Shown here one piece after another: positions 18,560 through 28,394 of a stretch of 64,000 nt of DNA. Origin of the DNA: Rubrivivax sp. (GTDB lineage: Bacteria; Pseudomonadota; Gammaproteobacteria; Burkholderiales; Burkholderiaceae_C). The first letter of the stretch is position 1. Every line of letters starts with the position of its first letter. A program made the translations under genes and the position numbers. The notes under the pieces are model-generated. The model had not been told where the DNA came from, made no database searches, and saw only the letters and a program-made list of their open reading frames with translations. Where the stretch lies: the NCBI GenBank assembly GCA_016789955.1, contig JAEUPB010000043.1, positions 23,665 through 87,664 of the forward strand. The letters run 5' to 3'.

Positions 18560-19027
18560 TCAGGCCGGCGGTGGGTGCGTGGGGTCCACCCACGGCACGT
18601 TATCGGGCTGCTCGACGGGCTCGATGTCGAGGTTCACCGCCACCGCCTCGCCGTCGCTGCGGCACAGCACGCACTCGAGCACCTCGGTCGGGCTGGCGTT
18701 GATCTCCTGGTGCGGCACGTACGGCGGCACGTAGATGAAGTCGCCCGGCCCGGCCTCGGCGGTGAACTCCAGCCGCTCGCCCCAGCGCATGCGGGCGCGG
18801 CCCTTGACGACGTAGATCACGCTCTCCAGCGGCCCGTGGTGGTGCGCGCCGGTCTTCGCGTTCGGGTGGATGTGCACGGTGCCGGCCCACAGCTTCTGTG
18901 CGCCGACCCGCGCGAAGTTGATCGCCGCCTTGCGGTCCATGCCCGGCGTCTGCGCGGTGTTGGGGTCGAGCTGGTGGCCGGGAATCACGCGCACGCCGTC
19001 GTGCTTCCAGGCCGCGGTGTCGCTCAT
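18560..19027 (-). CDS. cupin-domain protein
   Basis: A 155-aa single-domain cupin. Cupin motif 1 is seen around HHHGPLESVIYVVKGRARMRWG and motif 2 as GDFIYVPPYVPHQEINA, with the metal-binding histidines of both. Such proteins include small dioxygenases, isomerases and sensors; no specific reaction can be assigned. There is no signal peptide. It sits 13 bp after the aldehyde dehydrogenase gene and 19 bp before the TctC gene on the same strand, so it is probably in that transcript. Confidence 0.85.
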   Translation of the reverse strand: MSDTAAWKHDGVRVIPGHQLDPNTAQTPGMDRKAAINFARVGAQKLWAGTVHIHPNAKTGAHHHGPLESVIYVVKGRARMRWGERLEFTAEAGPGDFIYVPPYVPHQEINASPTEVLECVLCRSDGEAVAVNLDIEPVEQPDNVPWVDPTHPPPA

Positions 19028-19040
19028 GCGGAAGGCTCCT

Positions 19041-21353
19041 TCAGATGCCGTAGGGCACCCAGACGTTCTTGACCTGCACCGCGTGCTCGAGGCAGCGGCG
19101 CGGCTCGCGCGTGGGGGTGTCGGTCCACAGGCGCTTGAGGTTGGAGACCGACAGCTGCTCGACGCGCCGGGCCTGCTCGGCGCTCGCGGTCGGCCACCAC
19201 AGCGCGTCGACGTCGGCGTGCGCGGCCAGCACCTCGGCCAGTGCGAGTGCGTCGCCGGTGACGAGGTTGACCACGCCGCCCGGCAGGTCGGAGGTGTCGA
19301 ACACCTGGTAGAGGTCGAGTGCCGGCAGCGGGTTCGCGGCCGAGGGGATCGCCACCACGCGGTTGCCCATCGCGATCGCCGGCGCGATCAGCGCGACGAG
19401 CCCGGCGAGCGGTTCGGCGTCGGGTGCCACCACGCCGACCTGGCCGATCGCCTCGTGCATCGCCAGCGCCACGGTGCGCTGCGGCGGCTGGTGCACCGCG
19501 CCGTCGTGCTTGTCGGCCCACGCGGCATAGGTGAACAGCGTGCGGACCGCGTCGTCGATCTCCGCCGCCGGCACGCAGAAGCGCTCGCGCTGCGCCGCCA
19601 GGTTCTCGGCGATGTAGTAGAGCACCTGCGCGCGGTTGTGCGCGGTCTGCGTGGCCCAGCCGGCGGCGGCGCGGGCGGCCTCGACGGCGTTGCGGATGTC
19701 CTTGCGGTTGCCTTCGGGCACCACGCCCAGCAGCGTGCGGCCGGCCCAGACCTCGCGGCTGTAGCCTCCATCGGGTCGCACCTGCTTGCCGCCGATGTAG
19801 AGCTTTGGCGTGCGGTCGATCTCGACGACGCGCGTCGTGGTGGCCGCGGCGCGCGCGGCGCGGCGCGGCGGCCGCGAAACCGCCGAGGCCGTTGGCTTCA
19901 GGTACTCGCGCAGCCCCTCGCGGCCGCCTTCGCGCCCGTAGCCCGACTCGCGGTAGCCGCCGAAGCCGCAGGCGGCGTCGAACTGGTTGGCGGTGTTGAC
20001 CCACACGACACCCGCCTTCAGCCGCGGCGCCACCTCGAGCGCGAGGCCGATCGACTCGCTCCACACGGTGGCCGCGAGCCCGTAGCGGGTGTTGTTCGCG
20101 AGTTCCACCGCCTCGTTCGGCGTGCGGAAGGTCTGCACCACCAGCACGGGGCCGAACACCTCCTGCTGCACGATCTCGCTGGCGGTGTCCACGCCCGTCA
20201 CCAGCGTGGGCGGGAAATAGCAGCCGGTGCCGGCCTGGTCGGTCATCTCGCAGGCCTGGTGGATCTCGGCGCCTTCGGCCCGCGCACGGTCGACGAAGCC
20301 ACGCACGCGCTCGAGCTGGACACGATCCACCAGCGCACCCATGTCGGTGGACTTGTCGAGCGGGTCGCCGACGCGCAGCCGCGCCATGCGCGACTTCAGT
20401 TTGGCCAGCAGGCGGTCGGCGGTGCCCTCGTGCACCAGCAGCCGCGAGCCGGCGCAGCACACCTCGCCCTGGTTGAACCAGATGCTGTCGACCAGGCCCT
20501 CGACCGCGGCGTCGAGATCGGCATCGGTGAACACCAGGTACGGCGACTTGCCGCCCAACTCCAGGCTCAGCTTCTTGCGGCTGCCGGCCGTGGCCTTGCG
20601 GATCTCGCGGCCGACGTCGGTGGAGCCGGTGAAGGCGATCTTGGCGATGCGCTCATGCGCCGTGATCGCCTGGCCCACCGCGCCGTCGCCGGTGACGATG
20701 TTGACCACGCCGTCGGGCAGCCCGACCTCCTGGCACACCTCGGCGAACAGCAGCGCGGTGAGCGAGGTCTGCTCGGCCGGCTTGAACACCACCGTATTGC
20801 CGCAGGCCAGCGCCGGCGCGATCTTCCACGCCAGCATCAGCAGCGGGAAGTTCCACGGCACGATCTGGCCGACCACGCCCAGCGGCTCCTGGCCCGGCAG
20901 CTCCTGCGACAGCAGCTGTGCCCAGCCGGCGTGGTGGTAGAAGTGGCGCACCGCCAGCGGCACGTCGGCGTCGCGCGTCTCGCGGATCGGCTTGCCGTTG
21001 TCCAGCGTCTCCAGCACGGCGAACAGGCGTGCGTGCTTCTGCAATGCGCGGGCGATGGCGTAGAGGTGCCGCGCACGGCCGTGGTCTGCCAGCGCCTGCC
21101 AGCCGGGCAGGGCGGCTTCAGCGGCCTGCACGGCCGACTCCACCTGCGCCGGCGTGCCCTGCGCGATGGCCGCGAGCACCTGTCCGTTGGCCGGGTTGAC
21201 GCTGTCGAAGTGCTGCGTGCCGGCGACCCAGCGCCCGCCGATCCAGTGGCCGAATCGGCGGCCGTGGCGGTCGAGCCAGGCGTGCGCGGCGGCCGGCGAT
21301 TCGGGGGAGGGGCCGTAGTCCATCGTGTCGAGCAGGGAGGCGATCGTCGGCAT
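19041..21353 (-). CDS. tandem-domain aldehyde dehydrogenase, ALDH16-like
   Basis: NAD(P)-dependent aldehyde dehydrogenase of 770 aa, much longer than the usual 480-500. Residues 30-500 form a complete ALDH domain with LGVVGQIVPWNFP, FTGSTDVG, the general base in LELGGKSP and the catalytic cysteine in GEVCCAGSR (Cys299). Residues 525-770 repeat only an ALDH coenzyme-binding half (YIGGKQVRPDGGYS...LPGGVVNLVTGDA) without a catalytic cysteine region. This one-and-a-half-domain layout is that of the ALDH16 family. The ATG at 21353 lies 8 bp after deoC, so it may oxidise the acetaldehyde that DeoC releases. The open frame upstream is deoC in another frame. Confidence 0.9.
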   Translation of the reverse strand: MPTIASLLDTMDYGPSPESPAAAHAWLDRHGRRFGHWIGGRWVAGTQHFDSVNPANGQVLAAIAQGTPAQVESAVQAAEAALPGWQALADHGRARHLYAIARALQKHARLFAVLETLDNGKPIRETRDADVPLAVRHFYHHAGWAQLLSQELPGQEPLGVVGQIVPWNFPLLMLAWKIAPALACGNTVVFKPAEQTSLTALLFAEVCQEVGLPDGVVNIVTGDGAVGQAITAHERIAKIAFTGSTDVGREIRKATAGSRKKLSLELGGKSPYLVFTDADLDAAVEGLVDSIWFNQGEVCCAGSRLLVHEGTADRLLAKLKSRMARLRVGDPLDKSTDMGALVDRVQLERVRGFVDRARAEGAEIHQACEMTDQAGTGCYFPPTLVTGVDTASEIVQQEVFGPVLVVQTFRTPNEAVELANNTRYGLAATVWSESIGLALEVAPRLKAGVVWVNTANQFDAACGFGGYRESGYGREGGREGLREYLKPTASAVSRPPRRAARAAATTTRVVEIDRTPKLYIGGKQVRPDGGYSREVWAGRTLLGVVPEGNRKDIRNAVEAARAAAGWATQTAHNRAQVLYYIAENLAAQRERFCVPAAEIDDAVRTLFTYAAWADKHDGAVHQPPQRTVALAMHEAIGQVGVVAPDAEPLAGLVALIAPAIAMGNRVVAIPSAANPLPALDLYQVFDTSDLPGGVVNLVTGDALALAEVLAAHADVDALWWPTASAEQARRVEQLSVSNLKRLWTDTPTREPRRCLEHAVQVKNVWVPYGI

Positions 21354-21361
21354 GGAGGTCT

Positions 21362-22315
21362 TCAGGGCATCGCGTGCCGATGCGCCGCGCTGTAGTGGCC
21401 GGTGACGTGGTGCTCGAGCTGGCGCTCGATGTCGGTGAGCAGGCTCGACGCGCCGAAGCGGAACAGGTCGGGCGCGAGCCACCGGTTGCCGAGCTCCTCC
21501 TTCATCAGCGCGAGGTACTGCGTGGCCGCGCGTGCGGTGGAGATGCCGCCGGCGGGCTTGTAGCCGACGAGCTGCCCGGTCTCGGCGCAGAACTCGCGCA
21601 GTGCGCGCACCATCACCAGCGACACGTCCAGCGTCGCGTTGACCGACTCCTTGCCGGTAGAGGTCTTGATGAAGTCCGCGCCGGCCATCATCGCCACCCA
21701 CGAGGCGCGGGCGACGTTCTCGAGCGTCTGCAGCTCGCCGGTGGCGAGGATGGCCTTCAGGTGTGCCGGGCCGCAGGCGGCGCGAAAGGCCTTGATCTCG
21801 TCGTACAGCGCGGCCCAGTCGTGCGTGAGCGCGAGGCGACGGCTGATCACGATGTCGACCTCGGCAGCACCGGCGGCCACCGACAGCTCGATCTCGCGCA
21901 GCTTGGTCTCCATCGGCGTGAGGCCGGCCGGAAAGCCCGTGGACACCACCGCCACCGGGATGCCGCTGCCGGCCAGGTGCGCCACCGCCTCGGCCACCAT
22001 CTCGTGATAGACGCACACCGCGCCGACGTGGAGCTGTTCGAGGCCGAGCGCTTCCATCAGGTCTCCGCGCAGCGGGCGCCGTGCCTTGGCGGCCAGGCGC
22101 CGCACGCGGCCCGGCGTGTCGTCACCGGCCAGCGTCGTGAGGTCCATGCACTGGATGGCCCTCACCAGCCAGGCGGCCTGGTACTCCTTCTTCACCGAGC
22201 GGCTGCCGTTGAGGCCGGCCACGCGCCGCGCCACCGCGGGCTGGTTCACGCGCACCTCGCGCAGCCGCGCGAGGTCGAGCGGCGTGCCGGGGTTCAGCGG
22301 GGTCGATGTGGCCAT
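21362..22315 (-). CDS. deoC: deoxyribose-phosphate aldolase
   Basis: Class I aldolase of 317 aa that splits 2-deoxyribose 5-phosphate into glyceraldehyde 3-phosphate and acetaldehyde in deoxynucleoside catabolism. The Schiff-base lysine is Lys217 in GADFIKTSTGK, and the second active-site lysine is Lys253 in VGYKPAGG. The length fits the longer proteobacterial/eukaryotic-type DeoC. The ATG at 22315 follows 58 bp after the 945-aa protein gene on the same strand. The next gene is the tandem aldehyde dehydrogenase, a sensible partner for disposing of acetaldehyde. Confidence 0.93.
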   Translation of the reverse strand: MATSTPLNPGTPLDLARLREVRVNQPAVARRVAGLNGSRSVKKEYQAAWLVRAIQCMDLTTLAGDDTPGRVRRLAAKARRPLRGDLMEALGLEQLHVGAVCVYHEMVAEAVAHLAGSGIPVAVVSTGFPAGLTPMETKLREIELSVAAGAAEVDIVISRRLALTHDWAALYDEIKAFRAACGPAHLKAILATGELQTLENVARASWVAMMAGADFIKTSTGKESVNATLDVSLVMVRALREFCAETGQLVGYKPAGGISTARAATQYLALMKEELGNRWLAPDLFRFGASSLLTDIERQLEHHVTGHYSAAHRHAMP

Positions 22316-22373
22316 GCGGGGGCGATCTGCGCGTAGGGCCGCGCAGCATACCGCGAGGCCCGCCGCGCCAGGG

Positions 22374-25211
22374 TCACGCATCGGCCGTGGCGCCGGCCTC
22401 CATGCGCACGGCCATCGCGCGTGCCTCGGCGAGTTCGGCATAGGCCACGACCACGGCCCGGACGTCCGCGATCGGTGCGCCGAACTTCGTCTGCGGCTCG
22501 AACGAGGCGAAGCCCGACGCGAGCTTGACGAGCGCGAGTTCGAGCCGCTCGACATCGGCGTCGTCGAGATCCTTCTCCTCCGCCAGCGACTCGACGATCG
22601 CCAGGTTCGCGACGATCACCGGCGGGTTCGGCGTGGCGAGGTTCTTCTGCTCGCTCCAGACGAGGTAGGTCAGCGCCCAGGCCTTGCTCGTCAGCGAGAC
22701 CGGGGGCAGCTTGGTCTTGCCGGGCTCGACGTCGAGCACGCCCACCACCGTGCCGTCGTCGGGGTAGAGCTTCTCGAGGTAGCCCTTGAGGTCGGAGACC
22801 TTGTCGGAAGAGCGCGTGAGCGTCTCGCGATCGATGCCGATGCGGTTGCACATCGTGATCGCGATCGGCGACTGCTCGACGAGCGCGCCGTAGGCCACCG
22901 TGTACTTGGCCAGCGTCGGGTTCACCTGGCGTGCCAGCAGCGCCATCTTGCGGTTGCCGCGGTTCTTCGGGTCCAGCGCTTCCTTGGTCATCTTCCAGGC
23001 CCGCGCCAGCGCCTGCTTCTTGTAGAACTGGTACAGCAGGTCCTCGGCCGCCGCCGCAGCCGCCACGCCGCCGCCGGCGGCCTTGAAGGCCGGTGCCAGC
23101 GGCGACATCTCGCCGCAGGCCAGCAGCGCCTGGATCGCGTTGGCCGCTGCCTGGACCGAGTAGTGCGTGAACTGCTGGCCCTGGTTGCGGCAGAAGTTGT
23201 CGATGGAAGTCGCGTAGGGGCTGACGGCGCTCTCTGCGTCCTTGCGTCCCTCGCGCCAGTCGAGCCATGCGGAGCAGCGGTCGGCCGCAGCCTTCAGGTT
23301 GACGCAGTACTTGACGAGCTGGCCCGCGGCCTTGAGCGGCGCGGCCACCTCGGCCGCGACGCCCATCGCCACGGCCAGGCCCGTGGCGCCGCCGATGCCG
23401 CCGCCGAAGATCGCGGTGAGGCCGTCCCAGATGGCGCGGTCGCGTTCGAGCTGCTCGATCAGCTTGGCGATCGACTTGAAGTCGGCGTCCTTCTCGTTCG
23501 TCGACCCGAGGCACGACAGCGACTCGGTGTAGGCCTTCTTCTCCGCGGCCATCTGCTTCTCGATCGCAGCGATCTCGTCCTTGGCGTCCTCGACGGCCTT
23601 CTCCTCCAGCTCCTTCTGCTTGGCCTTGAAGCGCTCCTGGATCTCCTCCATGCGCTGCTCCTCCGGAGTCTTCGGCACCTCCGGGCCCTTGACCTGGCCG
23701 AGCAGCTTGTTCGCACCACCCGTCATCTTGTCGACGCCGGTGGCGGTGACGTCCATGTTGGTGAGCACGCGGAGCTGGTCCTTGTACTCGCCTTGCGCAT
23801 TGAAGGTCTCGTCGAGCTTGATCTGCGCCGGCAGCTGCTTGACGACGTCCGCCGCGCTCGACTTGATGAAGTCGAACACCGAGCCCCACTTGCCGGCCTT
23901 GATGTCGCCGGCGAGGTCGGCCTTCGCGGCCTTGCCGGCCACCGCGAAGATCTGCGTCGCCGCCTGGCTGGCCTGCGCGAACTGCGTGCTCATCATCGTC
24001 CGGATCTCGTTGCCGGACGAGTCGGTGCGCGTGTCGGTTGTCTGGTCGGACGCCGCGCTGAGGCCCTTGGCGATGGTGTCGCCGGCGAGCGTGAAGAGCG
24101 CCTCGATCGGGAACTCGCCGCCCTTCTTCTTCCACACCGCGATCTCGCCCGCGATCGCGCTGAGGCTCACCGCGCCCGAGATGGCGTCGGTGATCACGAG
24201 GCCGAGGCCCATGTTCCCGGTGGAACCCGCGACGACCTTGCCCAGACCGAGCGCCAGGCCGTTCATCACCGTCTGGTAGCCGGCGGAGGAGAAGTCGCCG
24301 GTCTTGCGCAGGTCGTCGATCTGGTCGACGGCATCGACCACGAAGCCCAGCGTCGCGCCGATGCCGTTCGTGATGTCGGTGGCCCGCGCCGCCGCTTCCT
24401 TGGTCATCGTACCGGCACTGCCCACGCCACCGAGCACCGTGGTGACGATCTGCGAACTGACGTTGACCAGGCCCTTGGCCAGCGCCGCGCCGCCGGTGGG
24501 CATCGGCTTGCCCTTGGACTTGCACTCCTTGATGTAGTAGTCGTCGCTGCCGTCGATCATCTTCTGCGTGGCGCTGAACTTGTCGGGCACGAAGGTCTCG
24601 GGCACGACCAGGTCCCTCACTAGCGGCGTGTACAGCTCGTTCATGATCTCGGCATCGTCGAACAGGCGCTCGGACTTCTGCACGATGTCCCAGGTCTTGT
24701 CGACGAGGTGGCTGCGCGGCGTCATCTGGGTCTCGAGCCTGTTCTTCTGCTCGACGAGGATGGCCATCGCCTGCGTCGCGTCGGTGGCGGTGAGCTTGCC
24801 GTCGACCTTGTTGCCCACCGTGTCGACCCGCGTCGACTCCTTGGCGTCGTAGGCGCGCTCCTGGCGGCCCTTCTCGTCGCGCACGTCCTGCGTGGTCTTC
24901 TTGCCCTTCTCACCCTTGGCCTTCTCCTGCTCGTCGTCGAAGGTCTGCACCTGCAGGTCGAAGTTCCTGCGCATCAGCTCCTTGTGCTGGTCGATCACGG
25001 CGAAGGCCTTGGCCAGCAGCACGGCCTTCAGCGCCTTCTCCTCGGCCCACTCGCGCGCGCGCAGCACCTCGAGCAGCTTCGTCTGGCTCTCGCGGCGCTG
25101 GGCGTTCGGGTCGGGCGGCTGGCCGCCTTGCGGCGGTGCGGGCTGCGGCAGCGGAATTCCGCCGCAGGTGAACTGGAACAGCCACTCGGCCTGGGCCTTC
25201 TCGAGTGCCAT
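22374..25211 (-). CDS. unrecognised 945-aa helical protein
   Basis: I do not recognise this protein. It is 945 aa without a signal peptide. The first 190 residues are highly charged and helical, with a proline-rich patch near residue 20 (LPQPAPPQGG). Residues about 240-400 hold alanine/glycine-rich amphipathic stretches (GLGLVITDAISGAVSLSAIAG). A charged coiled coil is at about 515-575 (EEQRMEEIQERFKAKQKEL), followed by a glycine-rich hydrophobic segment (FGGGIGGATGLAVAMGVAAE). A C-terminal helical region contains several cysteines (ITMCNRIGI, LLACGEM). A strong Shine-Dalgarno-like GGAAGGA precedes the ATG at 25211. It is the third gene of a cassette and starts 13 bp after the 1048-aa gene. 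A structural or membrane-inserting role is possible but unproven. Confidence 0.75.
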   Translation of the reverse strand: MALEKAQAEWLFQFTCGGIPLPQPAPPQGGQPPDPNAQRRESQTKLLEVLRAREWAEEKALKAVLLAKAFAVIDQHKELMRRNFDLQVQTFDDEQEKAKGEKGKKTTQDVRDEKGRQERAYDAKESTRVDTVGNKVDGKLTATDATQAMAILVEQKNRLETQMTPRSHLVDKTWDIVQKSERLFDDAEIMNELYTPLVRDLVVPETFVPDKFSATQKMIDGSDDYYIKECKSKGKPMPTGGAALAKGLVNVSSQIVTTVLGGVGSAGTMTKEAAARATDITNGIGATLGFVVDAVDQIDDLRKTGDFSSAGYQTVMNGLALGLGKVVAGSTGNMGLGLVITDAISGAVSLSAIAGEIAVWKKKGGEFPIEALFTLAGDTIAKGLSAASDQTTDTRTDSSGNEIRTMMSTQFAQASQAATQIFAVAGKAAKADLAGDIKAGKWGSVFDFIKSSAADVVKQLPAQIKLDETFNAQGEYKDQLRVLTNMDVTATGVDKMTGGANKLLGQVKGPEVPKTPEEQRMEEIQERFKAKQKELEEKAVEDAKDEIAAIEKQMAAEKKAYTESLSCLGSTNEKDADFKSIAKLIEQLERDRAIWDGLTAIFGGGIGGATGLAVAMGVAAEVAAPLKAAGQLVKYCVNLKAAADRCSAWLDWREGRKDAESAVSPYATSIDNFCRNQGQQFTHYSVQAAANAIQALLACGEMSPLAPAFKAAGGGVAAAAAAEDLLYQFYKKQALARAWKMTKEALDPKNRGNRKMALLARQVNPTLAKYTVAYGALVEQSPIAITMCNRIGIDRETLTRSSDKVSDLKGYLEKLYPDDGTVVGVLDVEPGKTKLPPVSLTSKAWALTYLVWSEQKNLATPNPPVIVANLAIVESLAEEKDLDDADVERLELALVKLASGFASFEPQTKFGAPIADVRAVVVAYAELAEARAMAVRMEAGATADA

Positions 25212-25224
25212 GGGGATGTCCTTC

Positions 25225-28200
25225 CTACAGCGAGACCAGCAGGTTGTTCTCGAGGTCGAGCAGCGACAGCATCAGCTCGGACTGCACGCTGTGCATGTCG
25301 GGGCCGAACGGCGACTGCGCCAGCGTCTGCAGCCGGAAGTCGTCCTTGAGGTAGGACTGCAGCCGTCGCATCTCGCGCAGCCCCGCCTCGCGGGCGCCGG
25401 AGCGCACCTCGCGGGAGAGCGTCTTGTCGGTCATCGTGGCCACGGCGACCTCGAAGGCGCTGGCATTGAACAGGCCGCGCAGCGCCGCGATCTGGCTGCT
25501 GACCAGGCCCTTGCCGGGGTCGTCGAGGTCGGTCGAGGCCAGCTTGGCCACGGCCTGGTCGACCTCGCCGAGCGCACGCACGAAGTCGGCCACCGCGCGC
25601 TTGTAGCGGGCGTTGACCTGCGGCAGCTTGTTGCGCGCGGTGATCGCCAACCCGCGCGGGTTGGCCTCGATCAGCGAGAGCCGGTTCTTGATCGCCTGCA
25701 GCTGCTCGCGCCCGCCGGCGTAGTCCTCGGACTTCTTCACGCTGGTCTTGGCGCTGTCGAGCATGTCCTGCAGCGCCTTGATCTCGCCCGGGTTGATCTG
25801 CAGCAGCTCCTTCAGCCGCTGCTCCAGCACCTTCGACTGGCCTTCCCACTTGCCCTTCTCGACGATCTTGTCGTTCTCGGCCTTCAGCGCCGACGCTTCC
25901 TGCGTGGCCAGCGCCTTGGGCACGCCGCGATCGTCGAGTTCGCCCTGCAGCAGCAGCGTCATCTCCTTCTTCAACGCATCGGCCTTGCCCTGCGCCGCGG
26001 CCTGTCCGTCCTCGAACTGGAAGTCGGCGACCAGCCCCTTGATGCGGGCCTTCAGCGCCGCCTTGGCCTTGGGCGCGTCGTCGAAGGCCTTGTTCGAGAG
26101 TTGCTGCAGCAGCTCGGCCACGCGGCCCTGCTCGAACTCCTGGGTCGCCTTCTTGGCCTGGGCTGCCTTCCTCTGCGCCGCGTGGATGCGGTCGGTCAGG
26201 GCGTTGAGCTTCTCCGTCAAGGCGGACATCGTGGTCGTGCCCATCGTCGACTTCAGCGCCTTCAGGTCCTCGGCGAGCGTGAACTGCGTGCTCACGCAGT
26301 AGAGCTTGAGGGTCTTGTCCGCCAGCTCGACTTCCAGGTCGGCGATGCGCTTGTTCACCTCGGCGAACGACATCACCTTGCCGCCTTCGCCCTTGGCCGC
26401 CGACACCGACGATTCGAGTTCCAGCGCGAACTTCACGGCGTCCGCCCGGGCGCCCCGGAGCAGCGGTGCCTGGGTCAGCTTCTCCATCGCGCGCAGCGCG
26501 TCGTACTGGCTGCGCAGCGTGTCCAGCAGCGCCACCAGCGGGGCCTGCTTCTCGCCACTCTTGGCCTTGTCTGCCAGCCTGCGGATCTCGGCGAGCTGCA
26601 GCTCCATCGGCTCGAGCTCCTTCTGCAGCTCCTGGCGGGCCTCCTCGACCCCTTGGTTCGCCTCGGTCTCCAGCCTGGCGGCCTTCTCGCGCAGCGAGTT
26701 GAGGCCGATCGCCGAGAAGCGGTAGTACTCGGGCGTGTTCGTCGCCTGCGCCTGCTCGGCGATCTGCTCCAGCTCCTCGAGCAGCCGGCTGCCCTTCCCG
26801 GCATCGACGCACACCGCCTGCTCGCAGGCATCGGCCGCCAGCTGACGGGCCGTGGCGTACACCTCCTTCGCGCGGGCCAGCTTGCCCTCGTCGATCGCCG
26901 TGCCCAGCTGCTGCGGGTTGCCCACCACGGCATCGATGGCCTGGCGGATCTGGTCGAGCTTGGCCAGCATGCCCGGGGCGTCCAGCGAGCCCTCGTCGTG
27001 TGCGGCGGCGACGCGGGCATCCCACTCCTGGCGCGCCGCATCGCGGCGTTCCGCGTAGGGCCCGTCGGCCACCTGGCGCGACTGCTTGCCCCCGGTCTGC
27101 TTGTTCACCGCCTTGTGCAGTCGGTGCAACGCATCGTCGATCGCGGTGAAGCCCTGTTCCACCTGCAGCCGGGCCTGCTTCAGCTTGTCATCGCCGCCGG
27201 GGTCGCCGCCGGGCTTGCCCTGGAAGGTCAGCCAGGCCTTCTCCTGCTCGGCGAGGCGCTGCAGGCTCGCCTGCGCGCCGCCTACGCGATCGAGTGCATC
27301 CGGGTAGCCGATGCTCTTGCCGACGCCCGTCGTCTGCACGGCCTGCAGCCGGTCGCGCAGCTCGATGGCCGCCTGGCGCACGTGCGGGGCCTGCGCCGTG
27401 GCGGCGACCTTCCTCGCTTCGTCCAGCCGCGCGGGCAGGTCGCGTTCGGCCTGCAGCCATTGCGCCCGCATCGGCCCGACGCGCTGCTGCACATCCTGCA
27501 ACTCCACGAGCAACGGCTGCAGCGTCTGCGCCGCGGCGTCGTAGTCGCGGGCGGTGATCGACGTGCGGGCGCTGTCCAGCGCCAGGCGCATCGGCGCCGA
27601 CTCGCGGTCGGTGAGCAGCGGCGGCGTCTTGCCCGAGAGCGGCGCCACCGTCTCGAGCTCGAGCCGCACCTGCTTGTGCAACTGCTCGATGGCGCGCAGC
27701 TGGTCGCCGGCGTCGGCGATGCGCTGCTCCAGCCGATGCTGCAGGTCCAGCAACTGCTGCGTCGCCTGCTCGACGTCGTCGGAGGAGGGCTTGTCGGCGA
27801 GCAGCCGCCGCCCCGACAGGTTCTGTTCGCGGCGGAAGGCGGTGACCTCGCCAAGGGGCAGCGGCAGGTCCTTGCCGGCCAGCAGCTGGTTGATCTGCTT
27901 CACGGCCTCCATGCCACCCGGCGAGAGCTTGCGGGCCTTCTCGTTGGCCTTGCCCCAGAGCTCGTCGGCCTTCTGCACCGCCTTGGCGGGGTCGACCTTC
28001 TTCAGCCGCTCGAGCGCCTCCGCGGGCTTGCCGTCCTGCGCCAGCACCGCCGCCTCGTCCAGCGCCGTCTCGAACTCGCTCGTCAGGTCGTCGGCGGCCG
28101 GCCGGTAGCTGCGCAGCGTGGCCAGCGCCGTCTTCGTCTGCTCGACGCGCGCCTCGTACAGCAGGCGCTCCTTCTCGAGCTTGCCTTCCTTCTTCGCCTG

Positions 28201-28371
28201 CTTCTTGTCGACCTTGGTCTGCTGCTCGTGCTGCTTGCGCGCCTGCTTGCGAGAGGCGAGCTGCCGCTTCTCCTCCTCGGTCAGCGAGCGGACCTTCAGC
28301 AGCCCGAACAGGTACTCCTTGGTCTGGCCCTGCTGCTTCGGTGGTTCCTGGACTTCCGGACCTTCGCCCAT
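25225..28371 (-). CDS. unrecognised 1048-aa coiled-coil protein
   Basis: I do not recognise this protein. It is 1048 aa, almost entirely alpha-helical, and rich in Lys, Glu, Gln, Arg, Ala and Leu with regular heptads. There is no signal peptide or membrane helix. After a short leader (KEYLFGLLKVRSLTEEE), residues 35-75 are strongly basic. Several internal stretches share a pattern of about 35 residues, for example at about 98-130 and 240-275 (L..A...A..DY.AAAQ.L.PL). This suggests repeated helical-bundle units like TPR or spectrin folds. GAAGGGA precedes the ATG. It lies between the 249-aa and 945-aa genes with gaps of 23 and 13 bp. It may be a scaffold or spacer protein. Confidence 0.75.
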   Translation of the reverse strand: MGEGPEVQEPPKQQGQTKEYLFGLLKVRSLTEEEKRQLASRKQARKQHEQQTKVDKKQAKKEGKLEKERLLYEARVEQTKTALATLRSYRPAADDLTSEFETALDEAAVLAQDGKPAEALERLKKVDPAKAVQKADELWGKANEKARKLSPGGMEAVKQINQLLAGKDLPLPLGEVTAFRREQNLSGRRLLADKPSSDDVEQATQQLLDLQHRLEQRIADAGDQLRAIEQLHKQVRLELETVAPLSGKTPPLLTDRESAPMRLALDSARTSITARDYDAAAQTLQPLLVELQDVQQRVGPMRAQWLQAERDLPARLDEARKVAATAQAPHVRQAAIELRDRLQAVQTTGVGKSIGYPDALDRVGGAQASLQRLAEQEKAWLTFQGKPGGDPGGDDKLKQARLQVEQGFTAIDDALHRLHKAVNKQTGGKQSRQVADGPYAERRDAARQEWDARVAAAHDEGSLDAPGMLAKLDQIRQAIDAVVGNPQQLGTAIDEGKLARAKEVYATARQLAADACEQAVCVDAGKGSRLLEELEQIAEQAQATNTPEYYRFSAIGLNSLREKAARLETEANQGVEEARQELQKELEPMELQLAEIRRLADKAKSGEKQAPLVALLDTLRSQYDALRAMEKLTQAPLLRGARADAVKFALELESSVSAAKGEGGKVMSFAEVNKRIADLEVELADKTLKLYCVSTQFTLAEDLKALKSTMGTTTMSALTEKLNALTDRIHAAQRKAAQAKKATQEFEQGRVAELLQQLSNKAFDDAPKAKAALKARIKGLVADFQFEDGQAAAQGKADALKKEMTLLLQGELDDRGVPKALATQEASALKAENDKIVEKGKWEGQSKVLEQRLKELLQINPGEIKALQDMLDSAKTSVKKSEDYAGGREQLQAIKNRLSLIEANPRGLAITARNKLPQVNARYKRAVADFVRALGEVDQAVAKLASTDLDDPGKGLVSSQIAALRGLFNASAFEVAVATMTDKTLSREVRSGAREAGLREMRRLQSYLKDDFRLQTLAQSPFGPDMHSVQSELMLSLLDLENNLLVSL

Positions 28372-28394
28372 GTGCCTGTCCCTTCGTCAGCTTC

